DNA of 64,000 nt from assembly GCA_003117195.1 (NCBI GenBank), contig BDSI01000179.1:62001-126000 (forward strand), written 5' to 3'. Below the pieces are notes generated by a model, which searched no databases, had not been told where the DNA came from, and was given only the letters and a program-made list of their open reading frames with translations. Shown here in pieces: positions 9,801 to 16,800 of this stretch; the stretch's first letter is position 1; each line of letters begins with the position of its first letter. The stretch is from Eudorina sp. 2006-703-Eu-15. Its lineage: Eukaryota > Chlorophyta > Chlorophyceae > Chlamydomonadales > Volvocaceae. Both the position numbers and the translations under genes were made by a program.

Positions 9801-11484
9801 TACTATTATTGTTATTATTACCTACGTACCTACCCTCGGTCAAGGAACAATATATAATGCTGATCACATTTGTTTGACGCTTGGTTGATCGATCGGATAC
9901 TGCATGCACGCAGGACGGCAAGACACCGCTGTATGCGGCGGCTAAGAGCGGCTACCTCGACATAGTCAAGGAGCTGTTGTCCGCGGGGGCGGACACGAAC
10001 AAGGTGGACAAGGTCAGTGCGTACGATGCTAACGAGGTGCTAGCGGGTGGGTGGGCTGTATGTTCAGGTCGCGGCCAGCCGTGCACGCGAATAAATACAG
10101 TGCGTGCACAAAAAACTCGGCCCGCGCACGCGCTGCATGCATACGTCTCTCCTCTCGATATCTACGTACTTATCATCGTCCGCTCGCGTCATCTGTATGT
10201 AGTGCATGTGAGCCTTCGTTGTGTGTTGTAGAATTGGACTTTGATTAATTTGGCAATTGACAAGACGCGCGACCGTTTGTCAAGTGCCGACCTGACAGTT
10301 GGTGGCTGATGCCAACTGTGCGCACTCGGGCCTCGCCAGGTGTACGACCTTCGAAAGAGTTACGGCCCTCTAAGCAACAGGACATATAGTCCTGGAGGGC
10401 AGCTTGCTGGACAGAGAACCTTTGAATACAGCTAGAACTCTCGTCCACTTAGACGCAAGTCTTGGCGGAGCGAAACCGCCCTGTGGCAGTTTCGTGACTA
10501 AGTATCAAGCTTCATCATTGTGTGCCTGCACCTGCCTGTGCAACGGAGTTTGCGCTAAAAACCCTAAACCCTACATGTATATATGCGCACGCGCGCGCTT
10601 GATCTATCGGCGCCTGCCGTGCTTGCACACAGAACGGTGAGACACCGCTGCACTTGGCGGCTAAGCGCGGTTACCTAGAGGTCGTTCAGGAATTGGTGGC
10701 TGCGGGGGCGGACACGGACAAGGCGGACACGGTCAGTATGTACGTACGTGGTGCCGGCGACGAGGATGTGTGGGTTTGGGGGTGGGGGTGGGCGGTCATA
10801 TATACGGGTCGCGGCGGCTAGCGGTGCGACCAAATCACTGCTTGCATAAAAACGCAACGCTAGCTTCGAACGATCGGAGCAGAGGCATGTAGGTATGCAG
10901 GCAGGCAACGTAGCTCCATCTATGAGCACGCAACTAAGTAGTACGTGGAGTTGATAACATGTGGATTTCATGTTGACGGGATACATGCAGCAGAGGACAT
11001 ACATTCCATGCATCGTCGTCTTCACCCCGACATCGGCACTCGTCTTCACGTCACCTTGCGTTTGGATTTCGCATGTCCGTGGGGCACATACATATACCAG
11101 CGACACCACTCGCCCGGCTCTTGGTGATCTATTGTGTTTGCGAGTATGGTAGCTAGCCTACCCGCCTGCGGAATCGGTTGCCCGCCCGCGCTCTTGAAAT
11201 CGTGGTTGATTGCCGAGTTTGTATATATGTTGCTGTTGTCCGATTGTTTCCAAATCCCTGATAGATCGATCGGTGAAGACCTCACTGCTGACGCGCCCTC
11301 TGTGTCTTGCCCGCCGCGCGCCTTGCCCTGCGTTTGTGTGTCGTCGGTGGCGGGGTGGTCGCCGTTATTCATCGATGCGCACGCATGTCCGACCTCTACG
11401 TACCTGCTGGGACGGACGGAGCAGACTGGCAAGACGCCCAAGGATGTGGCGAACGGGGACCTCATCCTTCGTGCTTTGTTGTAG
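708..11484 (+). CDS. ankyrin-repeat locus 1 (3' part of gene, interrupted by an LTR retrotransposon)
   Basis: Join of exons 708-806, 1257-1358, 2327-2425, 3100-3201, 3683-3781, 4289-4410(+9585), 9914-10012, 10633-10731 and 11425-11484. Eight exons each encode one ankyrin repeat (helix-turn-helix binding modules, TPLHxAA then LLxxGAD), and the last encodes a 19-residue tail and the stop. All junctions are phase 0 with AG acceptors, mostly ACGCAG or ACACAG, and GT donors. The 5' end is beyond the window. A 5.2-kb Ty3/gypsy element interrupts the sixth exon. The order of repeats matches locus 2 on the opposite strand. Introns not listed separately hold only low-complexity TA/GCATGC-rich sequence. 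Function unknown; ankyrin arrays usually bind proteins. Exon calls are secure; whether a full-length mRNA is still made is not. Confidence 0.75.
1257..1358 (+). CDS. locus 1 ankyrin exon b
   Basis: 34 codons beginning SGETALHLAARSGEINIV, one more than the standard unit, the extra codon being at the 3' end. Acceptor ACGCAG, donor GTCAGT. Same position in the array as locus 2 exon 17716-17817, which also has 34 codons. Confidence 0.75.
1481..1560. repeat. TA-rich low-complexity tract in intron
   Basis: Irregular TATATG/TATACG repeats, partly self-complementary, inside the intron after exon b. Confidence 0.7.
2327..2425 (+). CDS. locus 1 ankyrin exon c
   Basis: 33 codons beginning HGRTPLYAAIQHYHMDAA; the AAI..YH sequence is shared only with locus 2 exon 16718-16816, marking these two as positional partners. 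Acceptor ACGCAG, donor GTAGGC. The turn is atypical (GAAAHH instead of GADKDK). Confidence 0.75.
3100..3201 (+). CDS. locus 1 ankyrin exon d
   Basis: 34 codons, [18 protein letters not shown] then [15 protein letters not shown]. The acceptor is GCGAAG rather than the usual CAG; donor GTAAGT. Closest in position and sequence to locus 2 exon 16069-16167. Confidence 0.7.
3683..3781 (+). CDS. locus 1 ankyrin exon e
   Basis: 33 codons beginning AGCTPLHVAAQEGSLEVV with turn GADMEK. Acceptor ACGCAG after a C-rich tract, donor GTCGGT. Partner of locus 2 exon 15298-15396 (GADMDK). Confidence 0.75.
4289..4410 (+). CDS. locus 1 ankyrin exon f (5' portion, cut by retrotransposon)
   Basis: Begins AGCTALYAAAAAPPRHGR, with 8 extra codons between the two helices, as in locus 2 exon 14870-14992. 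The exon runs to 4410. The retrotransposon occupies 4411-9579, the GACAA target copy is repeated at 9580-9584, and the last exon base and original donor (GTAGAC) follow at 9585-9591. The original length would be 123 nt (41 codons), phase 0. The LTR itself begins T|GTAACA, so a substitute donor lies at 4412. Confidence 0.75.
4406..4410. repeat. target-site duplication GACAA, left copy
   Basis: Five bases directly before the 5' LTR, identical to 9580-9584 directly after the 3' LTR, as expected for Ty3/gypsy integration. Confidence 0.9.
4411..4687 (+). repeat. 5' LTR
   Basis: 277 bp, TG..CA ends with 5-bp inverted termini (TGTAA/TTACA). Same length and apparently same sequence as the 3' LTR. 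Its first bases TGTAACA place a GT donor-like dinucleotide at the exon boundary. Confidence 0.93.
4688..4711 (+). other. primer-binding site of the gypsy element
   Basis: Directly abuts the LTR and reads GTGGTGCGAATTG, with the TGG expected opposite a tRNA CCA end. The matching tRNA is not identified. The first 13 bases recur exactly after the left LTR of the TRIM element at 25506. Confidence 0.7.
5031..9269 (+). CDS. pol: Ty3/gypsy pol polyprotein (MTase-like segment, PR, RT, RNase H, IN, chromodomain)
   Basis: 1412 codons from a GTG at 5031; an in-frame stop lies at 5022 and the first in-frame ATG is near codon 161, so the true start (frameshift, splicing or non-ATG) is unresolved. Residues about 60-175 have FTLDAACN and VWVNAPY (115-121), resembling the DPPY/NPPY region of phage-type N6-adenine methyltransferases, although NPPY reads NAPY; gag would normally lie here. 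Protease DTGAS is at 226-230 with LGMDW near 296. RT has YLDD at 634-637, RNase H has SDAS near 782-785, and the integrase zinc finger (HHDCPYSGH..CSLCQ) starts at 969, followed by the D,D,E core (MDF, SDRGPQF, DGQTER). The chromodomain (FLVAWDGYGPEHNSWEP) is near 1348. It makes cDNA in particles and integrates it; chromodomains of this kind guide integration to marked chromatin. No stop or frameshift is seen. Confidence 0.92.
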   Translation: MQIPFSGSPDSATFTNTHPAPHTTCAIPNAHSEHGLRPASAPAPQDLTVSIDAKSPRPSSDWLFSRVEFESIQAATGRQFTLDAACNNEGTNALCATYASPTRSYFKHNLTGQHVWVNAPYNQLPYWIRHYRRCKALSPFDTSAVFITPNAAGLKNSLDGMILLREYPRGSPILRQPGCDQPMCTTHVLQVWYDPPQAPKLRLANPDKALKFTCTINGKQAVLLIDTGASHSIVRKAFLPDTKGLRPTPLGGVEIADGKLVPLHGEIDLLLQIQRYTTTLSTLVMPDLIPGIDLILGMDWMTANGVQLDIPALTCLITKPSNKSRKQYLLVADSRKHAPSPGGEVNAGVAAMKAICATLAHHTTPEIMSASAARRAIKKNAPGMLVVVREVQNDTQDTPPTQSANPPGPPPLPKFPTTPQLCTALATEPTEPTVQQPHSDLIPAAQLTELLNEYQTVFEPISGVPPDRRIGHTVDTEPNAKPVFSRMYRLSPQETAEVQKQIEQLLKLGLIQPSSSPWGAPVLFAAKKDGGLRMCIDYRQLNKVTIKNRYPIPNPEDLFDALQGSTIFSSIDLQSGYHQIKINEEDRHKTAFRTPFGHYEFLVLSMGLANAPATFQAVMNSVFQPYIGKFVLVYLDDIIVFSKSPTEHLQHLRLVLDILKREKLQVKLSKCEFNRQELKFLGMIVSRNGLKVDDSKVKVVREWPTPHDVSSLRGFLGLSNYFRKFIQGYSSLVAPLTKLTGNTVPFTWEAEQQLTFDGVKEALTNAPILAFPDVTKPFEVISDASLQGTGAVLIQDGRPVAYTSAKFSQAERGYTTTEQELLGVIQALKQWRCYLEGPPITLITDHNPNTFLDSQKSLSKISRRQVRWLEYLQRFNYTWEYRPGRVNVADPLSRFTATVLAAHVRQRYTMQSTLPDELLEAYTHDPYFANINTLSKHGVRYGRDGHYRRNGCLVVPDHHNLRTRIIQEHHDCPYSGHRGVDRTLELIRREFWWPHITADVGRYVAACSLCQRNKPRTQKKPGLLQPLQIPGHVWSSVSMDFITHLPRTNAGHNAIVTFVDRLTKMVRVAPTTENVTAEALAQLYIDNVFRHHGLPEEVISDRGPQFISNFWKEILKITGTQQRLSSAYHPQTDGQTERMHRVLEEILRNYVNPAQDDWDSKLSMVEFAINNTYQASIKATPFELNYCRTPRLPALLGMETHVPAAQKFCDDMKNNLKRAKQFIAKAQDYYKKYADQDRREGQFHANQEVLLSTKNIRLHSPGSSKLLPLWIGPFKIAKVLSPVAVKLDLPPTYRIHPVFHVSLLKPHVPSKGRQPPGPITVLDDGPYWAVRMLLAHREKKHQSGKRLEFLVAWDGYGPEHNSWEPEHDITPSAIDEYWATHPKPESPAQRQDNPQPKPQPRMLTRGKRARNT
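9290..9302 (+). other. polypurine tract of the gypsy element
   Basis: AGGTGGGGAGG directly before the 3' LTR; primes plus-strand DNA synthesis in this family. Confidence 0.7.
9303..9579 (+). repeat. 3' LTR
   Basis: 277 bp, TGTAA..TTACA, followed by the second GACAA copy (9580-9584). Confidence 0.93.
9727..9822 (+). repeat. short dispersed repeat with (ATT)n end, copy 1
   Basis: Shared core CCACCCCTCAGTT..CTCCGGCCGGCGTAC followed by ATT repeats. Copies at 16258-16350 (+) and about 32006-32090 (-). Looks like the 3' end of a retroposon. Confidence 0.55.
9914..10012 (+). CDS. locus 1 ankyrin exon g
   Basis: 33 codons beginning [18 protein letters not shown] with turn GADTNKVDK. Acceptor ACGCAG, donor GTCAGT. 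Seven differences in 99 nt from locus 2 exon 14147-14245, only one of them in the last two thirds. Confidence 0.78.
10560..10580. repeat. short telomere-like CCCTAAA pair
   Basis: Two copies of CCCTAAA-type sequence in an intron. Too short to mean more than chance alone, but other such stretches occur at 14045 and 62431. Confidence 0.35.
10633..10731 (+). CDS. locus 1 ankyrin exon h
   Basis: 33 codons beginning NGETPLHLAAKRGYLEVV. Acceptor ACACAG, donor GTCAGT. No partner exists in locus 2, where the terminal exon follows the exon-g equivalent directly. Confidence 0.75.
11425..11484 (+). CDS. locus 1 terminal exon
   Basis: 60 nt: TGKTPKDVANGDLILRALL then TAG. It is the first half of an ankyrin repeat serving as C-terminal cap. 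Acceptor GAGCAG, phase 0. Locus 2 terminal exon 13755-13814 has the same length and pattern, which supports both. Confidence 0.72.
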   Translation, partial: TGKTPKDVANGDLILRALL

Positions 11485-13754
11485 AAGGAACACCCCGCCG
11501 GCGGGGGTCCGTCGACAGTACGTACGGCCGGCAAACATGCCGGTTGCCAACTTGTCCAAAGCAATGCAGGCTTACACATACACATCGGTGGCGGACGGAC
11601 TTCGCTGGACTTCGTTCGCTTCTCGCGCGCGGCTCAGTTATCTTTTACACACGGGTGGTTGACGGAGGGCGCGCTCCCCTCGCCGATCGAGTTACAATCT
11701 CGCTCCTGACCACCTAGCTACCTCAGCGGCCAGAACATGCATGAACGAATGGGTAAATTATTGAATGAACGTTACAGCGGACCCCAAAGGGATCAACAAG
11801 ACATGCATACAGCGGCACCGTGTACCGTATCTCCGCCGCCTGCCAAGCAATGCAACGTGCAGGGGTCGATCTTGTCATCAGGCGGGCCCTGACAGGGCGG
11901 CCCGCCCATCAGGATGTTTTGGCATACACGGCGTCCTGCTGCTGCCTTTATTTGCCCATATGGCCGTCTGATGAGGGTTTAGGGAATTTGTCTCACGCGC
12001 GCGGCTTGCTGTGTACAGCAGGTGATGGTATCCAAGTAACACTGCGGTGGGGCTAGCTAGCGAATGTCAACAAGCGATGCTGCTGTATGTTTGCTTCTGC
12101 CGAATCGAGGTTGCTGTTGCGTGCTAGGTATTATTTCTTTGACCAAGAATTGAGATATGTATGTTTTATGTATTATAAATGATGATTGGTACAGTGGACC
12201 CCGCATGTATGTGCGTATTAAGGTGCGTGTATGGGACTGATGGAGCGCCTACGTAGTACGTACCTCCGCAAGTACCGCAGGCGGTCAGGCAAGAGCTAAG
12301 GGGGCGGTTAGTAAAACCCGCTTCTATCTCTACGTTTATGTGTCGGCAATGGCGCTTAGCTAAAAAGCTGCCGCGAAGAACCATTACACAGCAGTTGACG
12401 TCTGCTGACGCACATGCACATACCATTTGCCGTTCGAGTGTTACATCCGCTGCGTGGGCGCCGGTATACATTCAGACCAAGGCGAATAACAAAATCAAGA
12501 TAACCGGAAACTACAAAAGTAACAGCTTAAGACAGCGCGCCCTGAGAACGCGCGCGGGCATTACCGAACAATTGCCGTAACCCAGTGCTTCGGAGCCTTG
12601 CCACGCAAGTCAACACCGCTTAACTGCGCCAAGCAAGCGTGCACTATACACGCACGTCGCTTATCAATAGCATGAGGAACTATACGCGTACGTTGCTTGT
12701 CAATAGCATGAGGAACAACAGATAGAGCATGGGCGTGAGGAACGACGGTTAATGGACGATTGATTTCCTGTAGCAATTGCAACGAAAGTACCGTACTGCG
12801 CGCGACTACATATACGCACCGTTTCATCACGCCATTACTTGCGCACCCGCCGCCGTTACCCGCCGTCATCACCTGCCTGCCCACCCCACGCCACGCACGC
12901 ACGGCGGCTGGGGCACACGAGAAATAAAAAACTCATCGCTCGTTCAACTCCGGTTTTGGTTCCGCGTTAGCTAGTAATAATAACAATAATAATTAGTCGT
13001 CTGGTCCTAATTACTTGTCTGGTCCCTCTGTACGTCGTCACCAAACGTACGTATAACAATATCGATCCCAAGAGAAAAGCGGCTGCTGGCTGTTTCCCAT
13101 TGCCGAACGACCAAGACAACAGGGTAACGAAACGCACACACGCCGTCTATGTATGACAAGGTAGGGGCATGGCTAACGTCTGTCAAATGACCATTCGTTT
13201 GGGACGAGCATCTGTCACTGTACAACGGCGGAACACACAGCTGAGCCATACGAACACGCACGCACGCACAGACCGGCTCCCAATGTCCCAAAACTACGAT
13301 GCGGAACATGCAGCTGCGCAAGCCACACGAACACGCACGCACAGAGCGCGCGGCTCCCAAAGAAAATACACTTGCCTGCCTGACGTTCATGACAGTCGCG
13401 CGCCGTCCCGTGCTAGCCGTGCTAGCCGTGCTCACGACAAAAGAGCGGCAAGGAACTCCAGCAACTAATATATAATCCGGCCCGTCGGTCCGTTCAACAA
13501 CAAGCAAGCAAGGCCATGCTGACACGCGTCTCGATAACCATGGCCGCCGCGTCCTCGATACCACAGCCGATCGTCACGCAAACCTTGGAGAGGGGAGTTG
13601 GGGCGGCCCTACGCACGCCCAATCGACATACAGCTGAGGCGCCGTACGTACGTGTTTGCACGCAAGCCCGCCTTCCTATAGCTGGGCCATCGGCATGTAT
13701 AGTCGCCGTACGTACGTACGTACGTACGTACTGCTGTTGATGATGAGGGACGTT
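11485..13754. other. spacer between convergent loci 1 and 2
   Basis: 3' flanks of both genes. No coding signal recognised. Contains a short tandem duplication of a CAATAGCATGAGGAAC unit (about 12655-12745), GCACGCACGC-rich stretches near 13250-13350, and the ACGT run below. No polyadenylation signal can be assigned with confidence. Confidence 0.5.
13704..13732. repeat. (ACGT)n palindromic microsatellite
   Basis: Run of GTAC/CGTA repeats just 3' of the locus 2 stop; fully self-complementary. Confidence 0.8.
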
Positions 13755-13814
13755 CTAAAGCAAGGTGCGGCGGATGTCGTCCCTGCTCGCCACGTCGTGG
13801 GGCTTCTTGCCATC
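13755..13814 (-). CDS. locus 2 terminal exon
   Basis: 60 nt: [19 protein letters not shown] then TAG; acceptor GAGCAG as in the locus 1 terminal exon. Confidence 0.75.
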   Translation of the reverse strand, partial: DGKKPHDVASRDDIRRTLL

Positions 13815-16800
13815 CTGCTCGATCGCCCCCAGCAGATAGACGGAGGACATGGGACCACGAGGCCACGGGGACATGCATGCGGGCATAAAGACACACACAT
13901 AAGGCACAGATAGACGAATCAGACGGCCAGTTGGATGTTTAGGGCGGGTCCGAGGACGCGCCATCAGGTCCTGCTCGCTCGATCAGGGGGGTACTTTAGA
14001 CCGTTCAGAAGCTCTGCGTGTTTGTACTCTGCACACCTATTGCGTATACCCATATATAACCCTATATAAAACCCCTATATAAAACCCTATATATATGTAT
14101 CCTCCCACTTCGTCGCCGGCACTACCGGCACCTCGTGCGAACTGACCTTGTCCACCTTGTTCGTGTCCGCCCCTGCGGACAACAGCTCCTTGACTATGTC
14201 GAGGTAGCCGCTCTTAGCCGCCACATGCAGCGGTGTCTCACCATTCTGCGTGCAACGGAGCAGGCGCTAATTGTAAAAAACGAAGTGCCAGACGAACGAT
14301 GCTCGATGATGAGGACTGCAGCCTGCTCTGGCTGTGCCCCGCCCCTTCGTTGTCGATACAGGCGCGCCAGGGCATGTGGGTCAGTTCGTTCTGGCTGTGG
14401 TCCCGGTCCGTTTCAGTCGCGATGCACTCGCGCTACCTAGGTCATCACTGGGGCACACAGATCATCATCGATACCATTATTTCCTTCGTTGTTTCATACC
14501 CCTCTGCCCGCTCTATCTCCCGCTTTTGCCACCAACCGCCTCTCCCCTGGTTAGCACAGCTGTTTACGCCCTCGTAAACAGCACTTACTTGATCGACGAC
14601 CCCCGTGCTTCCATTTGCTTATATACGTGCCATATCCTTTTGCCCCCGCCGCCTTCAGCCTCCTCTTGTATGTCCTCCCTGCCCTTTAACCAGCCAAGCA
14701 ATTCACCCCTCCCAGTCCAGCCCACCCATCCATCGATGACCGCTCCGATGAGCAGTATGTGTGCGTGTACACATATGCATGTCATGTGTAACGACCCGCG
14801 CTCATGTGTGGCTAGCAGCTAATAACGAATTGCATACCCCGCAGCCGTATATGGTCACCACAAACTGACCAGGTTCGCCTTGTCCTTGTTGGCTCCCGCG
14901 GACAGCAACTCCTTGACAATCTTTATACGGCCGCCGGGGACACCCAATCCTGAAGGCGCCGCCGCCGCCTCGTACAGCGGTGTCCAGCCGGCCTGCGTGC
15001 GGTCACACATGCGTGCGCATATGCATGCTTGGATGAAGAAATCCTAATTCACTTTCATGAAGAACGTTTTCCTCGTCCCCGCCATCCTTTCCTGGCCCTC
15101 CCTGCTGCAAGTTTCATCCACCCACCAATCCCTAGCCGCGTTCCCAAGCCAGCCCATGATCGTTCCATACCACTACCTTGTATACCTTGTGTATCTCACA
15201 TACACGCATTGGCTAACCTTTACGGCTACATATACACGTAGTAGCTAGCTACATTTCCCGCCGCCCATATCTCGGCACAACGAACGATCCGTCCGACCTG
15301 ATCCGCCTTGTCCATGTCCGCCCCCCCGGCCACCAACAGCTTGACAGCCTGTACTCGGTCTCTCTCAGCCGCCACGTGCAGGGGCGTCTTGCCCTCCTGC
15401 GTGCGCGCAGGTATGCAGACAGGTGCGTATCATGCATCCGCCCGTACGTACGTCGATCGCGCATTATCAAATAACGAAGCATCACGCAAATGAATGTTTG
15501 ATGAGATGTTAGTTGCTGCGCCCGCCTCCAACATGCAGCAGCATGCACGGGGAGTCGCTGGCACACGGAAGAGAGGGCTCGCGATCTGTCGGCACATACA
15601 GTGGGCAGTTGCTTGCGGCAGGGTGGCAACGAGGCCGCGGTAGTCAAGCAAGACATGCTAGGGCGTGCACGAAGGATGGACACCTGCGTGGCTGGGTCGA
15701 ATATGTATCTGTAATAACGCGACTATACATATAAAGGTATACATGCGCCATATGTTTGCAGGTGCGTCTTGCCCTCCTGCGTGCGTGCATGTTTATAGGT
15801 CGTCATGAAAGACACGCACGGCGGACCGGTTGCACCCGCGCGCACGATGCACACGTGCACGCACGGGCATATACACACATATGTCTGGGCATGCTTGGCT
15901 GTTAGACATCAACCTAAGTATCCATGCATCATGGTCGTGCGTTTTACATGTTTTCGGTGTACGCAGTGAGCATTGGCTTGCACGCCTTGCAGCAGGCTGC
16001 CGCATACGTACCCCTGCAGTACCCCGCCGGCCATCCCCGCCGCCAACACCATCCATGAACGCACCAACCTTGTCCGTCGCGTCCTTGTCTGCCCCCAAGG
16101 ACAGCAACTGCTCGATAATCTCCAAATGATCGTATTCAGCCGCCACGTGCAGCGGTGTCCGGCCGTCCTGCGTTCGTGCGTGTATGTCAGCAGCATCTCA
16201 AGAACACCCCATCAAGAAGCACTAAACGAGTCACGAGGCGTAATTTCGCTGACACCAAAATGCCACCCCTCAGTTCCCCACCCCCTTATTAATACACACC
16301 AGGCTCCGGCCGGCGTACTATTACTATTATTATTATCATTATTATTGTTATCACAACCCGAGCCCAAACTACCAGGAAATGGGGATCACACAGCAAACAA
16401 ACGGAAAGGCCCGCTCAGGAGGCATATGCATGCCACCCGGGCGCCCCTACGTAATAGGAAACCACACTAACCACACAACGGCCAAGACCACAACGGCCCC
16501 AGCCATTATTACACCTCCCCCTGCGTGCAATCCCCCCGCTGACCCCCCTCCCGCAGTATTCACATCCACCCCTTTGTAGCTAGCGAGCCCTTGATCGCTC
16601 CGAAACTGGTGCTGTGTGTATACGCATCATAACGTGCAGCGAACGACCTGCAAGGCTAGCGTCATCAAGCAACCTAGCTAAATAGCCCGGCGGTGGCGGC
16701 ACAAGGTACGTACTGACCCTTTCCGCCTTGTCCGTAGCCGCCCCAACGGACAGCAAGTGCTTGGCCACGTCTACATGAAAGTATTTTATCGCCGCGTACA

